A DNA stretch of 64,000 bases from Duganella fentianensis (GTDB lineage: Bacteria; Pseudomonadota; Gammaproteobacteria; Burkholderiales; Burkholderiaceae_D), in the NCBI RefSeq assembly GCF_009857835.1, contig NZ_WWCL01000004.1, positions 558,001 through 622,000 on the forward strand. Direction: 5' to 3'. Position numbers and translations under genes: made by a program. Position 1 is the stretch's first letter, and every line of letters starts with the position of its first letter. Below the pieces are notes generated by a model. That model did not search any database and was not told the DNA's origin. It saw only the letters and a list, made by a program, of their open reading frames with translations. Below are positions 56,057-64,000 of this stretch, one piece after another.

Positions 56057-56998
56057 GTGACGACGAGTGTGACTGTAGCGCCGGCACTGGATCAGGTGCG
56101 CATACTGGTAGTGGGCGACGTGATGCTGGACCGTTACTGGTTCGGTGATGTCAGCCGCATTTCGCCGGAAGCGCCGGTGCCTATCGTGCGTATCGAGAAG
56201 CGCGAAGCGCGTCTGGGCGGCGCCGCCAACGTGGCGCGCAATGCCGCCGCGCTGGGCGCCCATGCCGGCCTGCTGGGCGTGGTGGGCGACGACGAGGCGG
56301 GCGACGAAGTGGCGCAACTGCTGGAGAGCGGCGGCATCCATAGTTATCTGAAACGCGACGCGGCCATTTCCACCATCATCAAGCTGCGCGTGATCGGCCG
56401 CCAGCAGCAGATGGTGCGTATCGATTTCGAAGAAGCACCGACCGATACCGTGCTGCGCGATAAGCTGGTGCAGTTCAAGGCCCTGCTCAATGACTACGAT
56501 GTGATCGTGCTATCCGACTATGCCAAGGGCAGTCTGGTGAATGTGGCCGACATGGTCACTTCGGCCCGTGCGGCCGGCAAGGTAGTGATGGTCGACCCGA
56601 AAGGCGACGATTTCACGCGCTACATGGGCGCTACGGTGCTGACGCCGAACAAATCGGAAATGCGCCGTATCGTCGGCGACTGGCGCAGCGAGGAGGAGCT
56701 GACGGCCAAAGCGCAGCAGCTGCGCAGCGACCTGAAACTCGACGCGCTGCTGCTGACCCGTTCGGAAGAGGGCATGACGCTGTACACCGAAGGCGAGCAA
56801 TTCCACATGCCGGCGCAGGCACGTGAAGTGTTCGACGTGTCCGGTGCCGGTGATACCGTGATCGCCACCATGGCGGCCATGCTCGGTGCTGGCGCCAGCT
56901 GGCAGGAAGCCGTGCAGACGGCCAACCGCGCCGGCGGCATCGTGGTCGGCAAGCTCGGTACGGCCACCGTCACGCGCGAGGAACTGTTCCCCGCTTGA
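56057..56998 (+). CDS. hldA: D-glycero-β-D-manno-heptose-7-phosphate kinase
   Basis: 313-residue PfkB-family sugar kinase for the LPS core heptose precursor. It corresponds to the kinase half of HldE only; the adenylyltransferase half is not fused. Motifs: VVGDVMLDRYWFGDVSRISP, RLGGAANVARNAAALGA, and the catalytic DVSGAGDTVIATMAAM. It begins with a GTG at 56057. The separate kinase makes HldA (RfaE1) the right name. Same strand as ugd, ten bases apart. Confidence 0.94.
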   Translation: MTTSVTVAPALDQVRILVVGDVMLDRYWFGDVSRISPEAPVPIVRIEKREARLGGAANVARNAAALGAHAGLLGVVGDDEAGDEVAQLLESGGIHSYLKRDAAISTIIKLRVIGRQQQMVRIDFEEAPTDTVLRDKLVQFKALLNDYDVIVLSDYAKGSLVNVADMVTSARAAGKVVMVDPKGDDFTRYMGATVLTPNKSEMRRIVGDWRSEEELTAKAQQLRSDLKLDALLLTRSEEGMTLYTEGEQFHMPAQAREVFDVSGAGDTVIATMAAMLGAGASWQEAVQTANRAGGIVVGKLGTATVTREELFPA

Positions 56999-57023
56999 TC
57001 TGGCGCAGGTTCGGCAGTCTTTC

Positions 57024-57056
57024 AGGGCGTCAGCGCGTCAACCGCGCTGGCGCCCT
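57024..57056 (+). terminator. Strong hairpin after the heptose kinase gene
   Basis: AGGGCGTCAGCGCG and CGCGCTGGCGCCCT pair over 14 positions (one T·G) with a five-base loop. There is no T-run, so it is a termination or stability element. Confidence 0.6.
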
Positions 57057-57112
57057 GTCGTTATGGGGCTTCAAGGTGCGATGGTCGCCCTTGCAACCCA
57101 ACGGAGAGAGAC

Positions 57113-57472
57113 ATGATGCGGAAACTGATACTGGCTGTTGCCACGCTGGTGGCCAGCATGAGCTTTGCGTTCGCGCAGGTGGATGTCAACAAAGCCGATG
57201 CGGCCGCGCTGGATGGCGTGAAAGGCATAGGACCGGCCAAGACCAAGGCCATACTGGAAGAGCGCAAGAAGGGCGAGTTCAAGGACTGGGCCGATCTGGA
57301 GCAGCGCGTCAAAGGCATAGGCGGCAAGAATGCGGCCAAGCTGTCGGCGGCCGGGCTGGTGGTCAACGGCAAGTCGATGGATGGTGCCCCGGCGATGGCC
57401 ACGCCGGCCGGCAAAACCAGCAAAGCCAGCAAGGCGGACAAGCCGGCATCGGCTGCTTCCGCTGCCAAATGA
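57113..57472 (+). CDS. ComEA-like helix-hairpin-helix protein, exported
   Basis: 119 residues: a signal peptide (LILAVATLVASMSFAFA), tandem helix-hairpin-helix motifs (VDVNKADAAALDGVKGIGPA and ADLEQRVKGIGGKNAAKLSA) and an Ala/Lys/Ser-rich tail. ComEA-type proteins bind double-stranded DNA in the periplasm during uptake for transformation. GGAG (57103-57106) fixes the start at 57113; ATG 57116 is also in frame. No other competence gene is adjacent. The tail is unusual and basic. Confidence 0.88.
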   Translation: MMRKLILAVATLVASMSFAFAQVDVNKADAAALDGVKGIGPAKTKAILEERKKGEFKDWADLEQRVKGIGGKNAAKLSAAGLVVNGKSMDGAPAMATPAGKTSKASKADKPASAASAAK

Positions 57473-57509
57473 GGCGCAGGCCGGCAAAGCGGCTTTAGCC
57501 AGACCCTTG

Positions 57510-57540
57510 CCCGCAGCGCAATGCTGCGGGTTTTTGTTTG
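57510..57540 (+). terminator. Rho-independent terminator after the comEA-like gene
   Basis: CCCGCAGC/GCTGCGGG arms with a five-base loop, followed by TTTTTGTTT. Confidence 0.92.
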
Positions 57541-57612
57541 AGAATTGTTTCAGGGCGAAAATTCGTGCTGGCGACGTGAGAAGATAGCCGGATATTTTCC
57601 ACGGAGACAAAG

Positions 57613-58995
57613 ATGCACCTGAAACCGCTGACCCTGAGTGTGGCCGTGCTGGCTGCCCTGACGACCTATGCTGCACAGGCAGCGACTGCCGCCGATGGCC
57701 CCGATACGCGCCGCCATCAGGCCCAGATAGACCAGATCGTCAAACAGATTTCGCCCCAGCGCATCGAAGGCTATGTGCGCAAACTGGTCAGCTTCCGTAC
57801 CCGCCATACCATGTCCGATACCGTCTCCGAAACGGAAGGCATAGGCGCGGCACGGCGCTGGATCAAGAGTGAGCTGGAGCGCTGCGGCGCTGCGGCGGGC
57901 GGCAAGCTGCAGGTAGCGTTCGACAGCCATATCGCGCCCGTTTCGGCGCGCATCAGCCGCCCTACGGAAATTGTCAATGTGGTGGCCACGCTGCCCGGTA
58001 CGCAGGACGCTGCGCGCGAGCGCATGTATGTGGTCAGTGGCCACTATGATTCACGCAATACCGATGTGATGGATGCTAATGGCGATGCACCGGGCGCCAA
58101 CGATGATGCTTCCGGTACGGCGGCGGTGATGGAAATGGCCTGCGTGATGGCGCGCTACCAGTTCGATGCCACGCTGGTGTTCATGACGGTGGCAGCGGAA
58201 GAGCAGGGCTTGCTGGGCGCGGCGCACTGGGCCGAACAGGCCAAACAGAAGAATCTGAACATCGCCGGTATGTTCACCAACGATATCATCGGCAGCTCGC
58301 ACGATGAACACGGCAAGATCGATAACAAACAGGTGCGCCTGTTTGCCGAAGGGCTGCCGGTGCAGAAGGAAAACAGCGAGGTGGTGCGTACGCTGATCCA
58401 GACGGGTGGCGAGAACGATTCGCTGTCGCGCCAGCTGGCGCGCTCCGTCAAGGAATCGGGCGAGCGCTATGTGTCTGGCTTCAAGGTCAACGTGATCCAG
58501 CGGCGCGACCGCTATCTGCGCGGCGGCGACCACATGCCCTTCCTCGAACGCGGTTATGCGGCGCTGCGCTTTACCGAACCGGCAGAAGACTTCAACCACC
58601 AGCACCAGAACATCCGCACGGAAAACGGTGTACTGATAGGCGATCTGCCGCAGTACAACGACTATGCCTATATTGCACAGGTAGCCCGCGTCAACGCAGC
58701 GGCGCTGGCCACGCTGTCGCTGGCGCCGGCCGCACCGGCCAGGGTGCAGGTACGCACGTCCAAGCTGCAGAACGATACCGAGCTGGTATGGCAAGCCAAT
58801 GCCGAGCCGGATCTGGCCGGCTACCGCGTGGTCTGGCGCGAAACGGGCGCGGCCGACTGGCAGGGCAGCCGTTTCGTCGGCAAAGCCACGGAAGCCACGC
58901 TGGCGCTATCCAAGGATAATTACTACTTTGGCGTGCAGGCCGTGGACCATGACGGCAACGTCAGCCCTGCCAGCTATCCTGTGCCGCTGCGCTAG
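57613..58995 (+). CDS. Exported M28-family zinc aminopeptidase with C-terminal fibronectin-III-like domain
   Basis: 460 residues: a signal peptide (LTLSVAVLAALTTYAAQA), then an M28 catalytic domain with the zinc-site sequences VVSGHYDSRNTD, GANDDASGTAAVMEMA, TVAAEEQGLLGAAHW, the ND of MFTNDIIGSS and the final-ligand His region RGGDHMPFLERGYAALRF. After residue 375 comes a β-sandwich resembling a fibronectin III domain (NDTELVWQANAEPDLAGYRV). It probably cleaves N-terminal residues from peptides outside the cytoplasm. It lies alone between two terminators and a convergent gene region. Confidence 0.9.
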   Translation: MHLKPLTLSVAVLAALTTYAAQAATAADGPDTRRHQAQIDQIVKQISPQRIEGYVRKLVSFRTRHTMSDTVSETEGIGAARRWIKSELERCGAAAGGKLQVAFDSHIAPVSARISRPTEIVNVVATLPGTQDAARERMYVVSGHYDSRNTDVMDANGDAPGANDDASGTAAVMEMACVMARYQFDATLVFMTVAAEEQGLLGAAHWAEQAKQKNLNIAGMFTNDIIGSSHDEHGKIDNKQVRLFAEGLPVQKENSEVVRTLIQTGGENDSLSRQLARSVKESGERYVSGFKVNVIQRRDRYLRGGDHMPFLERGYAALRFTEPAEDFNHQHQNIRTENGVLIGDLPQYNDYAYIAQVARVNAAALATLSLAPAAPARVQVRTSKLQNDTELVWQANAEPDLAGYRVVWRETGAADWQGSRFVGKATEATLALSKDNYYFGVQAVDHDGNVSPASYPVPLR

Positions 58996-59060
58996 GCTGC
59001 AAGACGGGGCAGGGCGGCGCAAAGCGCCAGCTCTGGGCCCGAATTTGTTACCATGGCGGG

Positions 59061-60398
59061 ATGACCCTGAAGATCTCCCGCATACTGCATGCCGGCTATG
59101 TGTTTGAATGCGCAGGCCGGCGCATCGTTTTCGACCCCGTGTTCGAAAATCCGTTTAGCCGCAACTGTCACGCTTTTCCTTCCGTGCGCTTCGATCTGGC
59201 GCAGATCCGCAAGCTGCAGGTGGACGCCGTGTTCATTTCGCACTTCCACGACGATCACTGTTCGTTCGAAAGTCTGGACTTGCTCGACCGGGCTACGCCG
59301 ATTTATCTGTACTGCCTTTTTGACGAGCTGTTCGATCTGATACGAGAGCTGGGGTTTAGCAATGTGCATGCGCTCAAGGTAGATGAGCCGGTGCATCTGG
59401 GGCCGTTCGAAGTGATACCGCGCCGTGCGCTCGATGCCGATGTCGATTCGATGTTCCATGTGCGCGCTGCCGGTTTGAATGTACTCAACGTGGTCGATGC
59501 GTGGATGGACCCGGAAACGCTGGAACAGCTGGTACCGTACGCGCCTTGGGATATGGTGCTGTGGCCATTCCAGACTATGCGCGAAGTGGATGTGATTGCG
59601 CCCGGCCGCGCCAGCCGCACCAGCAGTGGCGCGCCGGAGTTGCCCGAGGAATGGCCGCAGCAGCTGCAGGCGCTGGCGCCGCGCTATGTGGTGCCCAGCT
59701 CCTGCCAGTTCGTGCAGGAGCCCTGGTCGTGGTACAACCACGCGATGTTCCCTGTGACCTATCGCCAGTTTGCTGCGGCGCTGGCCGAGTGGCTGCCACA
59801 CACACAGGTAGTGCGCATGAATCCTGCCGTCAGCTTCGAGCTGAGTGCGCAGGGACTGGCAGCAGCGGCGCCGCTGCCATGGGTGATACCGGTGGGCGAG
59901 CAGGATGTGGATTTCGATTACCGGCCGGAGCTGGTGCCGCCGCCGACGGCGCAGATTGCCCGCCACTTCGCGGCGCTGACGCCAGAGCAGACGGCGCTGG
60001 CGCTGGATTTCTGCCGCACGGGCCTGCTGCATAAATACCGCGAAATGGAACTGCCCGAGGATAGTTACTTCGCGGCGGCCTGCGGCTGGCAGCTCAGCGT
60101 GTACGACCACGAGGGCAGGGCGCAGCAGTTCCGCTACCGCATCCATGGCGACGAGATTGCACTGGACGACAGCATCGCCACGCCGCAGTGGCAGACCGAG
60201 ATACCGCTGGCCAAGCTGTATGCGGGACTGGCGCTGGGCGAGTCGCTGACGTCGATGTATGTACGCATCAACGGCGCGCCGCCCGAAGCTGATGTGGTGG
60301 ATGATCCGCTGATCCGCTGCCTGTTCAATGATGCCTTCGCCGCCTATCAGGCGGCCCAGCTGCGCCGCATACAGGCGCGCACCGCAGCGGCAGACTAG
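59061..60398 (+). CDS. Metallo-β-lactamase-fold hydrolase, unknown substrate
   Basis: 445 residues with the MBL metal motif HxHxDH at H61-H66 (ISHFHDDHCSF). The N-terminal domain (LHAGYVFECAGRRIVFDPVF) resembles the UlaG-like or CMP-Neu5Ac-hydroxylase-like part of the fold. The C-terminal 200 residues include a segment (YNHAMFPVTYRQFAAALAEW) and a β-rich end that might be a small lipid-transfer or substrate domain. No signal peptide. The substrate is not predictable. It converges on the cNMP/TrxR fusion gene 45 bases away. Confidence 0.75.
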   Translation: MTLKISRILHAGYVFECAGRRIVFDPVFENPFSRNCHAFPSVRFDLAQIRKLQVDAVFISHFHDDHCSFESLDLLDRATPIYLYCLFDELFDLIRELGFSNVHALKVDEPVHLGPFEVIPRRALDADVDSMFHVRAAGLNVLNVVDAWMDPETLEQLVPYAPWDMVLWPFQTMREVDVIAPGRASRTSSGAPELPEEWPQQLQALAPRYVVPSSCQFVQEPWSWYNHAMFPVTYRQFAAALAEWLPHTQVVRMNPAVSFELSAQGLAAAAPLPWVIPVGEQDVDFDYRPELVPPPTAQIARHFAALTPEQTALALDFCRTGLLHKYREMELPEDSYFAAACGWQLSVYDHEGRAQQFRYRIHGDEIALDDSIATPQWQTEIPLAKLYAGLALGESLTSMYVRINGAPPEADVVDDPLIRCLFNDAFAAYQAAQLRRIQARTAAAD

Positions 60399-60443
60399 CG
60401 GCCCGGTGTCTAGCCGTCAGGCCGGCGTCGCGCCAAGGGCTAG

Positions 60444-62207
60444 CTAGGCTTTCGTCAGCGGCAGGCTGGCAAGGAAGGCGTGGATCTGCGCCACCACGGC
60501 TGCGCCTTCGCCCACAGCGGCAGCTACCCGCTTGGTGGAGCCGGCGCGTACGTCGCCTATCGCGAACACGCCCGGTACGCTGGTTTCCAGCGCCGCCCGT
60601 TCTGGCAGGTCTGGCGGATACACGCCCTGACTGAAGTTGGCGCGGCACTGGGCTTTGGTGACATCGAAACCGGTACGGATAAAGCCGTGCTGGTCGACGT
60701 CTACGCCGCAGTCGTGCAGCCAGTCCGTATTCGGATCGGCGCCTATGAACAGGAACACGCGGCACACGGGGTAGTCGGTTTCCAGTGCGCTTGGTGCATG
60801 GCGTACTCTTACCTGCCGCAAGCCTTCTTCATCGCCTTCCAACGCGACAATTTCGCTTTGCGTGTGCAGGGTGATATTCGGCGTCGCCTCGATCCGTTCG
60901 ATCAGATAGCTGGACATGGTGGAAGCCAGGCTGTCCTTGCGGATCAGCATGTGCACATGCCTGGCCTGAGTAGACAGGAACACGGCCGCCTGTCCGGCCG
61001 AATTGCCGCCGCCGACGAGGATGATCTGTTCGTTCTTGCACAGCTTGCCCTCTATCGGCGAAGCCCAGTAGTACACGCCTTTGCCTTCGAACTGGCGCAG
61101 ATTGGCCAGCGAAGGACGGCGGTAGCGCGCGCCGCAGGACAGCACCACCGTGCGCGCCTGCAGGCGCTGCAGGCTGCCGCACATTTCCACTTGTAGCGGG
61201 TAGGTATCGCACAGCAGCCGTCCGGCCGGTGCGGGGATCGCCACTTCGACGCCGAACTTCTGCGTCTGCACATAGGCGCGGCCGGCCAGCGCCCGTCCCG
61301 TGATACCGGTGGGGAAACCGAGGAAGTTTTCGATGCGGGCGCTGGCCGCTGCCTGCCCGCCCGAAGCGCGGGTTTCCAGCACCAGCACGGACAGGCCTTC
61401 CGACGCCGCATACACGGCCGCCGCCAGCCCTGCCGGTCCGGCACCGACGATGATCACATCCCACACCTTGTCGCTATCGAGCTGGGGCAGCATGCCCAGA
61501 CAGCGGCCGATATCGACCACGCTGGGATTGAGTTTGACCGCGCCATCGGGGCAGACCACCAGCGGCAGTTCTTCCGGCTTGGGCTGGTAGTGCGCGAGCA
61601 GGGCCGCGGCCTGCGCGCTGTGTTCGGGATCGAGTGCTTCGTACGGGTGGCCATTGGCGGACAAAAAACTCTGCAGCGTATGCAGGCGGCCATGGCCGCG
61701 CGGCGCCACCAGCAAGGGGCCGCCGGAATTGAGCGACAGCAGGCCGACACGGCGCAGGATCAGGGCACGCACGATGCGTTCGCCCAGATCAGCATGGGCG
61801 ATCAGCAGGGCGCGCAGCGATTCCGGCTGGATCAGCAAGACTTCGGTTTCGCCCATCGCCCGGCCGTTGGCCAGCGAGGGCCGGCCCGATAGCTGCGCCA
61901 CTTCGCCGCCGAACTGGCCGGCCTGATGGAAGGTGATGTGGGCGGTATTGCCCAGCCCGTCGTAGCGGCTGACTTCGATCTGGCCTTGCAGCACCAGCAC
62001 CAGCCCGAAGCTGGTCTGGCCGGCGCGGAAGATCCAGTCGCCATCGCCGAACTGGCGCACCGTACCGAAACGCAGCATGTGCTTCACATCGCTTTCGCTC
62101 AGGGTGGGGAAGATCTGGTGACGGCGGGTGTCGAGGTCGATGCCGGGACCGGAGACAGGGTCGTCGGCAGTAAGTTCAGGCAGCATTTCCGGGCTCTTGT
62201 TGGGCAT
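60444..62207 (-). CDS. Cyclic-nucleotide-binding domain fused to a thioredoxin-reductase-like FAD oxidoreductase
   Basis: 587 residues. Residues 35-150 form a CRP-type cNMP-binding domain. Residues 163-240 look like a glutaredoxin-like fold without CxxC. From 248 on comes a thioredoxin-reductase domain with FAD motif GAGPAGLAAA (255-264) and NADPH motif VGGGNSAGQAAVFLS. The redox CxxC of true TrxR is absent; the equivalent region reads YWASPIEGKLC. This three-part architecture is a known but poorly characterised family. ATG 62207 follows CAGGAC; the frame extends upstream to 62420 without support. Confidence 0.85.
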   Translation of the reverse strand: MPNKSPEMLPELTADDPVSGPGIDLDTRRHQIFPTLSESDVKHMLRFGTVRQFGDGDWIFRAGQTSFGLVLVLQGQIEVSRYDGLGNTAHITFHQAGQFGGEVAQLSGRPSLANGRAMGETEVLLIQPESLRALLIAHADLGERIVRALILRRVGLLSLNSGGPLLVAPRGHGRLHTLQSFLSANGHPYEALDPEHSAQAAALLAHYQPKPEELPLVVCPDGAVKLNPSVVDIGRCLGMLPQLDSDKVWDVIIVGAGPAGLAAAVYAASEGLSVLVLETRASGGQAAASARIENFLGFPTGITGRALAGRAYVQTQKFGVEVAIPAPAGRLLCDTYPLQVEMCGSLQRLQARTVVLSCGARYRRPSLANLRQFEGKGVYYWASPIEGKLCKNEQIILVGGGNSAGQAAVFLSTQARHVHMLIRKDSLASTMSSYLIERIEATPNITLHTQSEIVALEGDEEGLRQVRVRHAPSALETDYPVCRVFLFIGADPNTDWLHDCGVDVDQHGFIRTGFDVTKAQCRANFSQGVYPPDLPERAALETSVPGVFAIGDVRAGSTKRVAAAVGEGAAVVAQIHAFLASLPLTKA

Positions 62208-62479
62208 ATCAGTCCTGCTCAGAAAGTGGTGGTGAGAGTGTAGCCAGTCTAGCGGAAGCGGCGCGGCAGGTGTGTGAACTTGCACCCCCGTACCAGCATA
62301 AAAACCGGGTCTGTTGCAGTTTGACGTGCGGTTTTCGTATATGGCTGGGCGTTGCAATTCGGAAAACCTGCTAGCAGCCGTGAATAATGCAAGTTTCCCC
62401 GCGGCAGAGCGGGGTTTCAAGCAAGGCGGGCGCTTATGGGATTAGAATGGGGTTTTAGCTGGCACGAACGAACAATAAG

Positions 62480-63382
62480 ATGGCTTACAAAACCCTGGAA
62501 GATACGATAGGCAACACCCCGCTGGTTCAGCTGGTCAACCTGCCCGGTGCCGACGCACGGGCGCGCAACAACATTATTCTGGGCAAACTGGAAGGCAATA
62601 ATCCGGCCGGTTCCGTCAAGGACCGGGCTGCCATGTCCATGCTCAAGCGCGCCGAGGAGCGCGGCGATATCAAGCCCGGCGATACCCTGATCGAAGCCAC
62701 CAGTGGTAACACGGGCATCGCGCTGGCCATGGCGGCTGCGCTGCGCGGCTACAAGATGCTGCTGCTGATGCCGGAAAACCTGAGCGTGGAACGGCGCCAG
62801 AGTATGGCGGCCTATGGTGCCCAGATCATGCTCACGCCCAAGACGGGCGGGATGGAATATGCGCGTGACATGGCCGAGCAGCTGCAGAAGGATGGCAAGG
62901 GCATTATTCTGGACCAGTTCGCCAATGGCGATAATGCGCGTGCCCACTACGAAGGCACGGGGCCGGAAATCTGGCGCGATACGGAAGGCCGCGTGACCCA
63001 CTTCGTCAGCGCCATGGGCACCACGGGCACCATCATGGGCGTATCGCGCTACCTGAAGGAGCAGAACCCCGCCGTGCAGATCATCGGTGCCGAACCGGAA
63101 GAAGGTTCGTCCATCCCCGGCATCCGCAAATGGCCGGAAGCCTATCTGCCGAAAATCTATGACCGCAGCCGTGTCGATCAGGTGGAAGCCGTGTCGCAGG
63201 CGGCAGCCGAACGCATGGCACGCCGGCTGGCGGCGGAAGAGGGCATCTTCTGCGGCATTTCCGCCGCCGGTGCCTGCGAAATCGCCCTGCGCATTTCGCA
63301 GACGGTAGAAAACGCCACCATCGTGTTCATCGTCTGCGATCGCGGCGACCGCTACCTGTCCACCGGCGTATTCCCCGCCTAA
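62480..63382 (+). CDS. cysM: Cysteine synthase B (O-acetylserine sulfhydrylase)
   Basis: 300-residue PLP enzyme that forms cysteine from O-acetylserine and sulfide or thiosulfate. The start TLEDTIGNTPLVQLVNLPGA, the PLP lysine K47 in NPAGSVKDRAAM and the phosphate-binding EATSGNTGIALAMAAA are typical, and the short length (303 in E. coli) and RKWPEAYLPKIYD region indicate CysM rather than CysK. It is transcribed alone, divergent from the fusion oxidoreductase. Confidence 0.96.
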   Translation: MAYKTLEDTIGNTPLVQLVNLPGADARARNNIILGKLEGNNPAGSVKDRAAMSMLKRAEERGDIKPGDTLIEATSGNTGIALAMAAALRGYKMLLLMPENLSVERRQSMAAYGAQIMLTPKTGGMEYARDMAEQLQKDGKGIILDQFANGDNARAHYEGTGPEIWRDTEGRVTHFVSAMGTTGTIMGVSRYLKEQNPAVQIIGAEPEEGSSIPGIRKWPEAYLPKIYDRSRVDQVEAVSQAAAERMARRLAAEEGIFCGISAAGACEIALRISQTVENATIVFIVCDRGDRYLSTGVFPA

Positions 63383-63383
63383 A

Positions 63384-63420
63384 AAACAAAACCCTCATCG
63401 CCGTTGCCGGGGATGAGGGT
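63384..63420 (-). terminator. Terminator between cysM and the small HTH-type gene
   Basis: ACCCTCATC/GATGAGGGT arms with a loop of about twelve bases. On the minus strand it is followed by TTTTGTTTTTT, so it terminates the minus-strand gene; it may also stop cysM read-through. Confidence 0.8.
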
Positions 63421-63441
63421 GATTTGCAGGACAGGTGCCGA

Positions 63442-63780
63442 TTAGCTCTGGCCGCCGCCCGATTCGCCTTCTTTCGGTTTGAACTGCTTGTCGCTGATAC
63501 GGAACTTGTTACGACGGTCGCCCATCAGGTAACGCAGGTCGCGAATGCTCAGGTCGCTCACTTCGTGCATACGGATCAGCAGCGAAGCACCGACTGGCAG
63601 ACGGTGGTGACGGATCTTGCTGATCACTGGTGGCGCAACTTCCAGTGCGCGCGACAGTGCTGCGTCGTTTTTCAGGCGCAGGTTTTCGATCAGGGTATCC
63701 AGCAGGCGGTTGGGATTGTATTGCAGCAGATCATCGCCATCCGCATCGTTGTTCATGTCTATGCCGACTTGGTTTGTCAT
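63442..63780 (-). CDS. Small HTH-type putative DNA-binding protein
   Basis: 112 residues starting MTNQVGIDMNNDADGDDLLQ. An acidic N-terminus precedes a helical region compatible with a helix-turn-helix of Cro/XRE type (LRLKNDAALSRALEVAPPVISKI, quoted in part: AALSRALEVAPPVISKI), then ASLLIRMHEVSDLSIRDLRY and a hydrophilic Lys/Gly/Gln-rich tail. It is a protein seen in Burkholderiales without a known role. ATG 63780 is preferred to an upstream ATG at 63816; GAAGGAAA precedes it. DNA-binding is inference. Confidence 0.7.
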   Translation of the reverse strand: MTNQVGIDMNNDADGDDLLQYNPNRLLDTLIENLRLKNDAALSRALEVAPPVISKIRHHRLPVGASLLIRMHEVSDLSIRDLRYLMGDRRNKFRISDKQFKPKEGESGGGQS

Positions 63781-63922
63781 GATTTCGTTTTTTCCTTCTG
63801 TAAAGTTGTCCTGCAAAGTACAACACTCGGAGCTCGCTTAGCTGCGTTCACGTTCTTCCTTACCAGGAACGAATTCACACACGGACGGATTCCGGGATAA
63901 CAATTTTCATAATATATACACA

Positions 63923-63950
63923 ATTGTACCTAACTCATACCCATAAGCAA
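63923..63950 (-). promoter_or_regulatory. Candidate σ70 promoter of the small HTH-type gene
   Basis: On the minus strand TTGCTT (63950-63945), 16 bases, then TACAAT (63928-63923). A long AT-rich leader of about 140 bases separates it from the gene. Confidence 0.45.
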
Positions 63951-64000
63951 CAAGAATCATGCTGCTCATGCGTACTGTTGTCGCTCTGCAACATTGTGTG

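Overview
The window looks like chromosome of a GC-rich betaproteobacterium, most likely Oxalobacteraceae (Massilia/Duganella/Janthinobacterium group). The order gyrA-serC-pheA-hisC-tyrA-aroA-cmk-rpsA-ihfB-lapA-lapB-ugd-hldE is a Burkholderiales housekeeping block. The tmRNA tag (ANDNSYALAA), GspAB, FimV-like, βγ-crystallin and flagellar accessory genes fit the same group. No rRNA, tRNA, CRISPR array or insertion sequence was seen; the only RNA gene is ssrA. The genus was not tested by any search.

Region by region. 1-8.2 kb: a truncated GIN-domain (DUF2807) gene, two unknown genes, gspA-gspB, mobB, a YjfB-family motility gene behind a σ28-type promoter, and a bufferin-type RiPP cassette (DUF2282 precursor, a single-ORF fusion of the DUF692 enzyme with its DUF2063 partner, and a DoxX-like membrane protein). 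8.2-19.9 kb: small regulators, fumC, a FimV-like protein, an orphan fliT with its own σ28-type promoter, an HDOD protein, csbD, dipeptidyl peptidase IV, a MATE exporter and two βγ-crystallin proteins. 20.4-26.4 kb: a seven-gene co-directional cluster of three secreted proteins, a zinc-ribbon membrane protein, an SPFH/GYF protein, a GYF protein and a four-helix membrane protein, with no recognised function. 26.6-34.5 kb: cbpA, lysR/azoR, pncA-pncB, a GGDEF-EAL protein and two small genes.

34.7-38.4 kb is the most interesting stretch. Just downstream of ssrA lies an AT-richer accessory island. It carries a BPSL0067-type papain-like amidase with a STY0301-type periplasmic partner on the minus strand. 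On the plus strand follow a PAAR spike protein, a lytic-transglycosylase-like protein and a signal-peptide-bearing protein whose start overlaps the enzyme's stop. I read this as two peptidoglycan-targeting effector-immunity modules, at least one with its own type VI secretion (T6SS) spike tip, inserted at a classic integration locus. A partial inverted copy of the ssrA 3' end and a chain of hairpins lie beside it.

38.5-64 kb is ordinary housekeeping: a Gph/MupP-like phosphatase, ubiG, ompA, gyrA, the aromatic amino acid and histidine genes, rpsA-ihfB, LapAB, envelope sugar genes, comEA, an M28 peptidase, an MBL-fold protein, a cNMP-binding/thioredoxin-reductase-like fusion, cysM and a small HTH-type protein. 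All functions are inferred from sequence pattern and family knowledge; no database search was run.
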